This document shows, piece by piece, positions 31,701 through 43,677 of a stretch of 64,000 nt of DNA. Origin of the DNA: Coniella vitis (lineage: Eukaryota; Ascomycota; Sordariomycetes; Diaporthales; Schizoparmaceae); contig WUJK01000007.1 of assembly GCA_011317545.1 (NCBI GenBank), forward strand, positions 372,001 through 436,000, read 5' to 3'. Numbering within the stretch: the first letter of the stretch is position 1; each line of letters starts with the position of its first letter. The translations under genes were made by a program, and so were the position numbers. The notes beneath the pieces were generated by a model. That model was not told the origin of the DNA. It made no database searches and saw only the letters and a list, made by a program, of their open reading frames with translations.

Positions 31701-34440
31701 CTATTAGAGTACGGCCTATACGATTACGAGATCCTATTTAAGGAAGGAGAATAACTAAAGTTCTTTCCTATCTACGGATTAGATAAGGATAAACTTAAAG
31801 TACTTAGAGAATATATCGACGAAAATCTTAAGAAAGGCTATATTAGACCCTCCTATTTACTAATAGGATACCTAATCCTATTTATATTAAAGAAAAACGG
31901 CAAACTATAACTATATGTTAACTATCGGCAACTTAATATTATTATAATTAAAAATCGGTACCCCTTACCTCTCTTTAAAGAACTTAGAGATAGATTTAGA
32001 GGAGCTTAATAGTTTATAGCCCTCGACCTTAAAGAAGGATATATATATATTCGTATTAAACCCGGAGAAGAATAGAAAATAGCGTTTAGAATACGCTACG
32101 GATATTTCGAATATCTTATTATACTATTCGGACTTACTAACGCCCCTATATTATTCTAGGAAATAATAAACTTTATCTTACGTAAATACCTCGACTATTT
32201 TATAATCGCTTACCTAGATAATATCCTTATTTACTTAAAGATATTCGAGGAATACTAGAAGTATATTATAATAATCCTATAAATCCTCTAAGATAATAAG
32301 ATTTTAATAGAACCTACTAAATATAACTAGAATACTTAAGAAGTTAATTACCTTAGATATACTATTATACTAGGGTATATACGAATATAGAAAGATAAAG
32401 TATAGGTAGTTAGGGACTAGCTTATACCTTAGAACGTTAAGGACGTTAGAGCCTTCTTAGGCTATACTAACTTCTACCGATAATTTATTAAGAACTATAA
32501 TAGTATTATAGTATTACTTATAGAACTTACGAAAAAGGATATTACCTTTAATTAGAACGAATAGGTATAGAAAGCCTTTAGTATAATTAAGGACGTAGTT
32601 ATATTAGAACTAATCCTAATCGAAGCAGATTAAGATAAAGTTTTCGAGATCGAGATAGATATATTAGATTATATATTCGGTGGATAACTCGGATAACGAG
32701 ACGATAAAGGACGATTACGGATAGTTAGCAACTTTAGTAAGAAACTAAATAGACTAGAACTTAACTATAGAACGCCTAATTAAGAACTTATAGTAATAAT
32801 AGAAGCCTTTAGGGAATAGCGATACTATCTTATTAGCGTAAAATAATAAATTCTTATATATACGGATTATAAGAATCTCTAGGTATTTACCTCGATAAAG
32901 CAGCTTAATAAACGATAAGTTAGATAGTACGAATTTCTATTAGAATTCGATTTTAAGATTATCTACTGTAAAGGTAAAGAAAACGAACGAGTAGACGCTC
33001 TTAGTAGACGGTTAGATTATAAGGACTATAATAGTAAAGACTAAGATATTATAGTAATCTTTAAGGAAGATTCGGAAGATAACCTTAGTATACTATCTAT
33101 TACTAAGGAACTTAACGTAATACTATATATCGAAGGAGAAATACCTAACCTCGATAGTATAATAATATTAGAATAAAACGATTATATTAAAAGTATCTAT
33201 AGCGTATTAGTATATAGATACTAAGGAATTAGAGTAACTTATAAAAGGATCTAACGTTATTAGAATCTACTAAACCTTAAGAAACGAGTTACGGATATCG
33301 TTAGTAACTACGATATATATAAACGGAATAAGATAGAACGATATAAACCTTACGGACTACTATAACCTCTACTAATACCTACGACTATTTGGTTATCTAT
33401 TAGTCTAGACTTTATTATTAAGCTACCTCTCTTATAAGAACCCTTAACTTAGGTATAGTACGATAGTATCCTAGTAGTGGTTTATAGACTAAGTAAGTAT
33501 ATATACTTCCTATTATATAAAGAAAGTAGTACCGTAGAAGAACTCGTATATATATTCCTCTGTATTATTATCGCTAACTACGGAATACCTTAGGAAATTA
33601 TATTAGATAGAGATAGAAAATTTATATTAAAATTCTGGATCTCTCTTACTAAATACCTCGGAATAATATAACGTATATCTACGGTATTTTATCCTTAAAT
33701 AGACGGATAAATAGAATATACTAATTAGATTATAGAATAATATCTACGATACTATATTAACTACGAATAAGATAATTAGGTCGAATTCTTACCTATAGTA
33801 TAATTCGCCTATAATAGTGCAGATATAACGAATATAGGAAAATCACTATTCTTCCTACTCTACGGATATAACCCTACGGTATACTACGAAATACTATTAG
33901 GTAGAAACGCAGAAATAGCAGATTAATACGCTAGAAGAATTAAGCAATTATACGAAGATACTCGACGTATACTTTAGGACGTTAAAGAATAAATAACGAA
34001 ATACGCTAATTAGAAAAGGATTAAGGGACTAATCCTATAGAAGGGAGATAAAGTTTACCTTAACCGTAAAAATATTAAAACTACTAGACCTAATAATAAA
34101 CTCGATTATAAAAAACTCGGACCTTATAAAATTATATAATAAATTTCACCGGTTAATTATAAATTGGAAATCCTATATCTACGCCTATACCTAGTCTTCT
34201 ATATTTTACTTCTAGAACTAGTACTAGTAGACGCAGAACTCTTATATAATGCAGATATTATTAAACTAGAATAGGTATAATACGAAGTTAAATAGATCCT
34301 CGACTTACGTAAACGCGGATACGGAAAATAATACCTTATTAAATGGAAAAATTACGATAATTCGGAAAATACTTAGGAACTACTAAAGAACGTATACCTA
34401 GACCTTATTAAAGAATACGAAAATAAAAAGCTATTATAGC
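28750..34440 (+). pseudogene. Gypsy G2 gag-pol with C-terminal chromodomain, RIP-damaged
   Basis: Gag is at about 28750-30200, with a knuckle reading YFNYSKIGYFVREY (Cys and His turned to Tyr). The protease-like site LDSRVQGNFIS is at about 30985. RT, about 31640-32300, has YLDNILIY at the catalytic box. RNase H follows at about 32430-33010. Integrase, about 33180-34130, includes SLDFIIKLP, LDRDRKFI and QIDGQIEYTN. A chromodomain at about 34285-34420 shows YEVKQILDLRKRGYGKQYLI and KWKNYDNSENT. Chromodomain integrases are known to direct insertion to heterochromatin. Stops are RIP-type TAA/TAG, so not functional. Confidence 0.92.
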
Positions 34441-34454
34441 CTCGGATAGAGAAG

Positions 34455-34524
34455 GTATTATAGGGAATCGAACCCCGGACCTCCTAGTAAGAAACTAGGA
34501 GCTCTAACTACTAAGCTATAAGAC
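34455..34524 (-). pseudogene. tRNA-Arg(UCU)-like relic inside Gypsy G2
   Basis: The minus strand folds as a tRNA. D arm: GCTT..GAGC. Anticodon arm: CCTAG-TTTCTTA-CTAGG, with TCT at the anticodon position. T arm: CGGGG-TTCGATT-CCCTA. Acceptor: GTCTTAT/ATAATAC. Mismatches (C-A in the T stem, C-T in the acceptor) fit RIP. It lies between the chromodomain and the antisense frame and is absent from the same place in G3. The isotype could be wrong if the anticodon was mutated. Confidence 0.6.
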
Positions 34525-34612
34525 TACTTATATCTTTAACTATAATAGCTACCTATAGGAATAACTAGACCCTTATTAAGGACCCCTAGTAATAACTCTA
34601 AGAAAATTAGAG

Positions 34613-35330
34613 TTACGAACTACCTATACTCGGACTCCCTAAGTCGAATCCGGACTAATTAATCGCAGCGTTAGGCGCTACTAATATATTCTAATCCGTA
34701 CCCTTAAACGAAGGATCCTATACGGATAGAACGGCCTCCTTAGTAGCTACGATTTAAACAGCCTCGGTAACTTGCTTACGCTCCTCCTCTTCTAAACCAG
34801 CGTTTACTAACTTTATACCCTTCTCCTAAAGAAACCGTCGTTACTTCTTTAGATAAGATAATCTAGCTAAAGTCTCTATTAGACGGGCTTATACGTCGGT
34901 AAGTTCCCTCTAACGCTTAAGCAGACGCTCCTCCTCCTCTAACTTACGATTATCTAAACGTATTAACTCGTCGTTAATCTTAGATACTAAGGAAAGAATT
35001 AATACTAGTATAGGAAGAACTACTAAGAAAAACTATTTATATAAGGATACTAGTACTCGTAATATATTATAAGAACGATTTCGTTTAATATACTACGTAT
35101 AACTTTTTATACTATTAACTATCTTATATACTAACCCCTCCTCTAGGTATAACGAATAAGGTATAATTTCGTAACCTTAGGTTTCGATATATATAAAACG
35201 ATTTAAAGTAGTAATACGCTTCTTAGATAAAGATAAGGACGGATTCGTAGTACGCGATTTTATAATTCTAGAAGATATAACGAATTAGGAAAGTATAATC
35301 CGAAGTAAGAGTATTAGGCAGGACTATTTA
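34613..35330 (-). pseudogene. Antisense frame in Gypsy G2, coiled-coil-like, function unknown
   Basis: Opposite to gag-pol, one frame of about 240 codons has TAA/TAG only at Gln-like positions. It contains IIPYSLYLEEGLVYKIVNSI, then YIKRNRSYN, then a Leu/Arg/Glu-rich helical part (LEEEERLLKR, ARLSYLKKQRRFL, GLEEEERKQ). The diverged element G3 has a similar frame in the same relative place and orientation (51440-52126). Conservation between subfamilies suggests a real protein; its function is unknown. Confidence 0.6.
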
Positions 35331-35379
35331 CGGAAATACTATAGGTCTTTAGGGATAAAGACCGATAGAAGGGAGATAA

Positions 35380-35835
35380 TATTATAACCTACGGTTATAC
35401 AGGTTATAAGAATAGGCTAGCGTAACTATATACTAGTAAATCGGAACCTTAATAGACCGATAGGGATCTCTTATATAAGGAATACGGATAATATAATTAG
35501 GGTTAGGGTAGAGCTTATAAGAGATTACTATTACCTATCGGATAGTTAATAGGCAACTGTAGGTATTAATAGGCTTAAATAGGCTATATATTAATAAATA
35601 GAATAACGGAAGGATATAAGGACGATAGATTTCCTAGCTATTAGATAGTTTTCCTTATAGTCTTTAGTTGTAAATCTAAGTATTATTTTATATAATAGGG
35701 TAATCCCTCTTAATTACTTATAATACTTAATATTGCTCGATAATATACGAAGACTTAAAGGTAATACTTCCCTACCTGCTAATATATAACTTATAGGTAC
35801 TTCCAGAATCCGGGATTTAGGCAAGGATTATTATA
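35380..35835 (+). repeat. Gypsy G2 3' LTR
   Basis: 456 bp, same length and ends as the 5' LTR; more heavily RIP-mutated at its 5' edge (tattataacc instead of tattatgacc). Confidence 0.95.
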
Positions 35836-35840
35836 GTAGG

Positions 35841-38016
35841 CCTTCTTAGCTATACGAATAATAATACGGTAAGGGGCACCGTCCTTACCCTTTTATAGGG
35901 CGTTATATAGCTAGCGGCTAACGGTTATTAGGTAGTTAGCTAAAGGGGTATAGCCCTTACGCTAATAGCGCTAGCAGCGGGTATTACCCTCGATATCCTA
36001 ATAGTTGCTAAGCGATTTACCGGTAATTACCGAGATTAGATACTACTTATAAGGTATATTACGCTAGGTTATAATATAACGGCTATTAGGAGTAGCTTTA
36101 TTAGCTTTCTATATCTTCTTACGCTTAGTAGGGGTAGTAGGAGTAATAGCTTTACCCTTATTCTTAGTAATACTAGTCTTCTTCTTATTAATCTTAGCCT
36201 TAGGCTAAGTACTAGTAATAGTAATAGCGTTAGTAGTACGGGTAGTATAAGGAGGGTTAGCTTTAATAGAAGCTACTATCTTAATAGCCCTAACCCTAGC
36301 GTTATTACTATTAGTAGTAGTAGTAGAACGCTACTTCTTAGCAGTAGGAGTATTAATAGGAGTAAAGGTAGGTATAGGGCGTTTATTACTAGTATTACCG
36401 GCGGTAGTAGTACGGGCGATACCGATATCGTTATCGTTACTATTATTACTACTACTACTATTATCGTCTATATAAGCACGATTAGTATTACTACTAGTAA
36501 TATAGTTACTATCGTCGTTAGCCTTATCCTAGTAGGCCTCCTTATCGTCTTCTTTAGCGTTATTATCGCTAGTATATATATTAATAATAGGCTCCTTATT
36601 GCTAGAGGTATCTTTAGCGTATTCCTAGCTATCTTAGAGCAAATCTACCTCGTCTTCGCTATTAGTACTATTCTTAGTAGCCTTAATACTACCCTTATCC
36701 TTATCCTCGAGCTTAAGGGTATTATTAAGGGCCTTCTATAGGATATCTTTATCGCCCTTATCTTCGTCGTAGATATAGTTATTACTATTAAGTATATTAA
36801 TAGTCGGCTTTATAGTATTATATAGGAATACGCCGTATATTATAGGGGCGGTACCCTTCTTAATAGCTTTAGTTTCTATTAGTAAATATACCTATTAGTA
36901 GTAGTTAATTAGTAATACTAGAACTTAGCTTTAGTATAATATACTATACTTACTATACTATTTATATAAGTATTTTATAGGAAGGATATACTACTTTATA
37001 ATAGCGCTGGATATAGTATTTATAAGAGCTTAGGCTAGTTTATATAGATTAATAGGAGTATTATATATTTCTTAGCTATACGGGTATTAATAGTATTCGT
37101 AATACGGCGCGCTTTAGTATATTTAGCTATATAATAATTTAAAATATTAATAGATTACTATAAGTCCTAGTATTCGATTAGGAAAGGTAGATACGCTTAC
37201 TTCCTTTTTTAGGAGGTATTATAATAGTAGTAATAGTAGTTACTATACTTAGGATTATAGAGGGGAGTATAATATAGCGGCGGCGATAGTTAGTAATATT
37301 ACTATACTACTATATAGTAGATTAAGAAAGGAGGAGGGAGTTTAAACGAGTTATAATAAGTATAGGAGAAATATAGCAGATAGCGCTATACCCCTGCTAT
37401 TAATAATACTAGGGATATAATTAGCTATAATAGCTATTATCTATAACTATAGATAAAGGGCTAGCTATTATTAGTAGAAGGATATATATTTTTACGGACT
37501 AATAATAGTAAACGCCTTAAGGTACGTCTCTAACGCGTCTTAAGCTACTACTCTATATTACTATAAGGATATCTATACTATATTAGCAGCTTAGTAGCTA
37601 GCTAGCTCTCTAGCGTAGCGCCCTTAGGCTGCTATACTAGTAAGGTTATCGCTAGTATAATCGATATATAGTACGTAGATAGTATAGCTTCGGAACTAGT
37701 CTCGGCCGGCATCTAACGTCTAGTAACTATACGGTAATACGCTAACCTAATAAAAACATAGCTCTATACGGGCTATACTAATAGTATTATATAACTCTGC
37801 TCTAAGACTAATCTCTAGAGTATTTAACCTCTAGGACGTAGCTAATACGTTATAAAGCAGCCTTCGGGCTAGGGTTATATTACGAATATATATACTAGGT
37901 GGGTATATATACGCTCCTTAGCAGTACGATAGGCAGTATACGCCGAGATACCCCTTGGGAGGTATGCTAGCGTAACTAGTCCGGCGTTAATTTATTTAAA
38001 TAAACAAATAAATAAA
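35841..38016 (+). mobile_element. LINE L1, segment 4: 3' region and tail
   Basis: Continues from 28229 and is the reverse complement of 16870-19060 of L2. The first 1.35 kb is antisense to the putative extra frame. It ends with an AAATAAATAAA-type tail and then the L1 duplication (38017-38031). With segments 1-3 it totals about 8.66 kb. Confidence 0.88.
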
Positions 38017-38031
38017 TATAAGCGATAATAT

Positions 38032-40266
38032 ATTATCCTACCTTATATATAGGGAACTATTTATTAATTACTTTATATTTAAAGTATTATTTATAATTAT
38101 ATTTAATATAAGAGAATTATATAATCTAATAGTATTCTTTATAAAGGTAGTTAAGATAGATATCTTCCCCTAAGAAAAAGCTTTCATCCTAATAAGATAT
38201 TATCTTAAATAATCCCTTAAGGGTAATTCTATAGATAAGGTAGTATATATTTCCTTCGTTAATATCCTTATTTATAAAGCTTTCTAATTTTAAGCTTATT
38301 ATTTTATTAATAGTTTAGGTATTAATATTCTAAGCAATATTAAGTATTTCCTATTATTCCGTAATTTTAAAGATATCGTTTTATAGGGGGGATTTATTTC
38401 GTTAAATAGCTTATTCTTTAGTAAAAAGTTATAATACTTATTTATATAATAGAATATATCCTTTTATATAACGTTAATAGGGGTATTCCTTTATAAGCTA
38501 TATTTATTACTCTATTATTAATCTTTCGAATAAGCTATTTCCCGTAAAAAGGGGTATTTTCTAGGTAATTATAAGTTATTATTCCTTATAGGGTTTCTAA
38601 GGAAATTATCTTAAGCCTTACTTAGCTAAGAGGTATATTATATAATTATCCTTATAATAGAATATCTAATTAAGGAGTTTATAATCGGATTTATCCGGTA
38701 TTTATTCTAGAAGCGAGTTTTAACTAGGTTAGAGTTCCTATATACTTTTAGTTATAATATTAACCTATCGTTCTTCGAGGATTTTCTTAAATTCCCGGGG
38801 TTTCTTAAGTTAAGAATATTTTTATATAAAATAGCCTTTCTTATTATAATTAAAATATTCCTTACCTATAGGTTTATATTAAGCTATATCGAGCTTTATA
38901 GATCCTAGGTATATTATACCGTTAGTTACTATTTCGTAGTAATTATTTTATCGGGGTATAAAGCGTTATCTAGAGTATTAATATCTCCTTCTTATATTAG
39001 CTTTCTAAATATAATTAACTATAAGCTTTATTTTTCCTTATTATTCTTAGATTCTTTTATAATTATAATCGTCGATAATTATAGCTATTATTATAAATTA
39101 TATAAATATTTCGGGTTAAGGTATTTTATATAGTTTATCTTTAATAAAGTCTTTAAATCCGTTATAATAAGCTATTATAAGTGGTTTATTATCCTATTAA
39201 AAGTATAATATAATTTATTAAAAGAGTATTATATATTAGGCTACCGATTTAATCTATTTAAGCTAGCTAATTTTATATTCTACGTTATATTTTTCGTTAG
39301 GGTTTCCGAATATATCTTTAAATATTTAGGTAAAGTATTTAAAAGAAGCGAAGAGTTTATTAGTTTTATCTTCCTTAAGGTTATCCGAATTATATTCTAA
39401 GAAGTTATATAGGATAGGTTTAAATTATATAAAGATATCTCCCTTAAGCTTAATAGCTATAAATCTAACCTTCTTAGCCTTTATATTAAATTAATCTTTA
39501 TAATATTAGAAGCAGGCTTTAAGGGCTATAATAAAGGGTTAAAGTTCGTTATCTTATCTATAATAAACCTTAGCCTATTCTATTTTAAAAGGTTTATTAG
39601 GGGTTTCGCCGGTATTTTCTCGATTCTTAAGCTTTATAATATATATAATAAAAGCGTTAATAATAGTTAAAAGCTATTAATTAATATTCTAGGCCTAGTT
39701 AACTATCGAGGGGGCTGGAATTCTAGATATTATAGTTAAATACTATATTTAATATTACCTAAGAGGTATATAAACCGTTCTAAATAAGAGTTATAAAAAT
39801 AAAATAATTCTTACCTAAATCCCTAATTTTAAAAGTACTTATAAGTTATATATTAGTAAGTAGGGAAGTATTACCTTTAAGTCTTCGTATAATATCGAGT
39901 AATATTAAGTATTATAAGTAATTAAGGGGGATTACCTTATTATATAAAATAGTACTTAGATTTATAACTAAAGATTATATGGAAAACTATCTAATAGCTA
40001 AGAAATTAATTATTCTTATATCTTTCCGTTATTTCTATTATAATAAGCCTTTATTAATATATAGCCTATCTAAGCCTATTAATACCTATATTTGCTTATT
40101 AACTTTTCGATAAGTAATCGTAGTCTCTAATAATCCGACCCTAACTCTTAATTACGTTATCCTAATATTCTTATATAAGAGATCCTATCGGTCCGTTATA
40201 GTCCCGATATCGATACTATATTATATTAGCCTGTTCTTATAACCTATATAACCGTAGGTTATAATA
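38032..40266 (-). mobile_element. Gypsy element G1, right fragment (gag and 5' LTR)
   Basis: Resumes the G1 sequence broken at 12183 and is collinear with 56185-58350 of G3, giving gag and then the 5' LTR at 39801-40266. Strongly RIP-mutated. The right flank is taact; the other end of G1 is not in the window. Confidence 0.85.
39801..40266 (-). repeat. Gypsy G1 5' LTR
   Basis: About 466 bp, aligned by eye to the G2 and G3 LTRs; ends ggttataata on the plus strand. Confidence 0.85.
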
Positions 40267-40282
40267 TAACTCTTTTTTATAA

Positions 40283-40490
40283 CTAGTTTCTAGAGTATAT
40301 AGCTTTTAAAATCTAGCTAATATACTATTTAATAGCTTTCGAGCTTAAATTATACTACGAATATATATATTAAGCGAGTATATATACGCTTCTTAGTTAT
40401 ACGATAAGTAGTATACGCCGAGATACTCCTTACGAGGTATATTAGCGTAACTAGTCCGACGTTAATTTAATTAAATATATATATATATTC
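40283..40490 (+). mobile_element. 5'-truncated LINE 3' end (L4)
   Basis: Matches the last ~200 bp of L1 (37810-38010), including actagtccgacgttaattta, and ends in an AT tail. This is typical of a 5'-truncated LINE insertion. No clear duplication seen. Confidence 0.7.
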
Positions 40491-41880
40491 TACTTCTTAT
40501 TATATTTTAAGATTATATTTCCAATTCTATGGATTAATAAGCTAGATAGGATTTATAGTAATAATATTAAAATATAATATACTCCTAGATTTACCGCTTT
40601 ATAATATTTCTTCTCTTGATAATAATATCGGTTTTTTCCTTAATATTAATTAGAATATATTTACCGGCCTACCTACGAGTATGCTGCTTAGTCGTTATAT
40701 AAGAGCGCTTACCTCGAATCCGCGCGGTTAATATTAATACGTATCCATTGCTCTATCGCTTTATATAAGCGCTATCGAATAGAAACTTAATACTAATCCT
40801 CTTATTATTATATATATATTATAATATACTAGTTACGAAACTTAAAATTACGGGAATAATAGAAAAATAAGTATTAAAAAGCGGGATATTTATAGTATAC
40901 TTACTAGTAAAATATATAATAATAGAGGAGATATATTAGGGTTTTAATAAGCAAAGTAATAAGATATAAGAAGGTATCTAATAAGCAGGGTCCTAGTAGT
41001 ATTTAAGATGTATCTTTAATAAGATTATATACGGAAATTAAACTGAACTTAGTTCCTTCCTCTTCTTTCTAGTATTCTAGTTCCATCTCTAACTATAAAT
41101 ATAATTAACTTCGCAGAGTTTCTATTGTTTTTAAGCAATATATACGCTAGTTTCCAATTTAGACTCTGATAAGATACCGAAAGAAAAACTAAAAGAGAAT
41201 AAAAAGAGAACGAAAAGAATAATATATATTTAACTAGGTTAGTTAGTAAGTATAAGCGGTTAAATAATAAGAACGGGAAGTTAATATTATATAAGCGTAG
41301 TAATATATATATAGCTATAAGTTTTCTTTAATACTCGGTTTCCTATTGAATACGAAAGAAAAAGGTTTCGAAGATTAAATACTTAAATAAAACGGAGTAT
41401 AATATAATAATAATAATAATATTCTATAAACTTTATCTAGAATACGGTTTTTTATAAAATAATACAAGAAGTAGTTTTCGATACTAGAAAAAGAAATAAA
41501 TCGGAATATAATATAATAATAATTAAAAATATTTTTATAATTATTTTTATAGTTTTATTAATTATAACTTCTAAATTATCTTTTTATATTAAACTCGTTA
41601 TTTAAACTATATTAATAATAATATAATACTTTATACTTTATATAATATTATTTTACGATAATATATAATTTACGTATTTTTATTTATTATAGTTTAATAG
41701 TTTTTTTTAAAAATAATAATCGTCGAGTTTCTTTTAACTTTTATTTTAAAAAATATTTATTTATAATATTTAATTATTATAAAATGATTTTATATATCTT
41801 CCTATTTTATTTTTAAAAAAATAATAATACTTTATTTATACTTTATATAATAACTAATAATAATGAAAATAAGAACTAGT
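40491..41880. other. AT-rich stretch, nothing identified
   Basis: Very AT-rich, with no frame, LTR or element from this window recognised. Some CA/TG remains (for example 41010-41110), so part may be single-copy or old repeat. Normal composition returns at about 41880-41940. Confidence 0.5.
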
Positions 41881-42046
41881 TTAATGAATTGTAATTTATT
41901 GTCTTTCTATTTTTAAATGAACTATTCTCCTAGGTCCATGCTTTTTTGTACTATAAGAACACGGCGCTGTTCATCGATTTTCTATTTGAACAAGCATAGT
42001 GATGACGACAGCGACCTGGTTTATCGAGTTGAGCTGTGTTAAGCGT

Positions 42047-42968
42047 CTATTTCAAGACAGACCAGAGCTTAGGAGCAGCACATTGTGTTGCGCAGTGAGC
42101 AAGATGGAAGACTAGATTAACTTGCATTAGCATACATTTTGAACCAAATCTGACGGGCTCGAGCATGGATTTCTAGAAACTGCGTGGAGACTCACATTCC
42201 TCGACACAATCCTCCTTAGCCCCACCATTGTCCTCTTGGCTGGTGACGCGCTCAACGCACTCGTCGTAATGGTGCTTGGCAGGTGCGCACTGCTTCGACT
42301 CCTTGCATTCTGTTGTGACCAGTGACGTTAGCTGGAAAGGTTCCCCTATACGTGAATCCTGATACGGAGCCCAAGTATCTGATCTTTTCGAAGTGTCTAG
42401 CAAGTTTCCAGGCATTGTCCAGTTATGCATATGGTCGGGCTGAAAACTCGCCGAAAGCTTGTCGGGGAGCCGACGCGATTTGATCGGGAAAGTGATTGTG
42501 ACTGACGTTCTTCGAGCTCTTCCTTTGGGTCTTTTGGCTCATCATCCTCTTCGTCCTCTTCCTCTTCCTCTTCCTCCTCTTCCTCCTCCTCTTCTTCTCC
42601 TCCTTCCTCAGACTCTTCCTGAGCGGGCTCGGCCTCAGACTTGTCCTCGGACTCCTCACTTGCGGATTCGTCCTTGCTCTCTTCCTTCACATCATCGGCT
42701 AGAGTGTCCTCGGCCTAAGGCGAATAACAACAGCGCACGTCAGTTGATATGCACCATAATCTGGCAGGGCGCGGCGCAATGACCTCAAAGCAGGCAGTTG
42801 AGATCCGAGGTCGGCGGGCCAGCTTCAAACGCAGATTCAAAACCTTTGCAGGTTGAATGTGTGGCTCGAAGGACGCACCTTGGATGGGGTTTCGGGAGCC
42901 TCAGCTTCGGCGACGCTCCAGGGTGTGGCAGCGTCGACAATGTCGGTGATGGTGTCCCAGAAACCCAT
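42047..42968 (-). CDS. QCR6: Cytochrome bc1 complex subunit 6 (hinge protein)
   Basis: Acidic hinge subunit of mitochondrial respiratory complex III, which helps cytochrome c interact with cytochrome c1. Four exons on the minus strand: 42879-42968, 42507-42714, 42196-42309 and 42047-42111, all with GT..AG introns; 158 aa predicted. The N-terminus is MGFWDTITDIVDAATPWSVA. A long poly-Glu/Asp segment follows (about residues 50-90). The conserved core has Cys in KQCAPAKHHYDECVERV and ends FFHLAHCATQCAAPK, giving the twin CX9C-like pattern of the family. Start chosen from the conserved first exon. Two CCAAT boxes lie about 230 bp upstream. Confidence 0.93.
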
Positions 42969-43677
42969 TGCGACTGTATGCTAACCAGTGTGGCTGCTAT
43001 GGAGGACTGGTTCGTCGGTCGGCAAGGAACTGAAAATGTGTGCAGGCTTCCGGCGAGCAGCACAGGCAGCGACGGCGGCGAGGGTAGCGGAGGTTGGAAA
43101 GGTATGGGGGTGGAGTGATGTCGTTGACACTGCAACGGAAGGTCGGGTCAAGCAGCATCGTGAAAGCTTGTCAAGGCTGGGAAAAACCGGGTAGCTAATT
43201 GGGACAGGCTGATTGGCTGGTACCCCTAACCCTTGAGCACAGTTGGCTAGCCACGAGGCTCGGCCGGCACATCTGCCTGCCGTACATTACGCGCTCTATG
43301 TATTACCAAGAATTTGCGATCTCGGCACAGCTTTGTACGTACTCATGTACATAGTACACACAACATAGAGCAGTTACCTAGGGGTACAAAGTAGTACTTA
43401 TACTGAGAACATGCTGATGGGCCGTGGCGATGGGCTCGTGACCCTCAAGCTCCAGCATTCCACATTTTTGTATCTGTCGTTCTGATACGTCTGTTATACT
43501 TCCAATATCGATTCTTCTCACAGGTTCTCGAGGTCCTAGTCAGTATGCAAAGGGAGTGCCGTGTACTTATATAATTTTGCCTGCGATGTCAAAGTATCTA
43601 TCCGCTGACATCATATTTGTGTGTTGTGTGTGTATTTCGTTTTCTTTACTTGCGGCTGGAACCGATTTGTGTCTTGC
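42969..43677. other. Intergenic region upstream of QCR6
   Basis: Unique sequence of about 0.7 kb between the QCR6 start and the stop of the next gene. Apart from the CCAAT boxes no gene or repeat is seen. Confidence 0.6.
43198..43216 (-). promoter_or_regulatory. Two CCAAT boxes upstream of QCR6
   Basis: ATTGG on the plus strand at 43198-43202 and 43212-43216, that is CCAAT on the coding strand, 14 bp apart and about 230-245 bp before the QCR6 ATG. The HAP CCAAT-binding complex is known to activate respiratory genes in fungi; its role here is inferred. Confidence 0.4.

Larger units (their letters stand above)
28230..35835 (+). mobile_element. Ty3/Gypsy chromovirus G2 (7.6 kb), complete
   Basis: 456-bp LTRs at both ends and a perfect 5-bp duplication, gtagg (28225-28229 and 35836-35840). 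Polypurine tract gaagggagataa lies just before the 3' LTR. Gag-pol ends in a chromodomain. An antisense frame and a tRNA relic lie between pol and the 3' LTR. It sits inside LINE L1, whose sequence continues across the duplication. Confidence 0.95.

Noticed and set aside
40655..40800. Possible tRNA-like hairpin (agcgctt...aagcgct with cctcgaatcc)
   Set aside because: I could not build a convincing cloverleaf; D and T arms do not pair.
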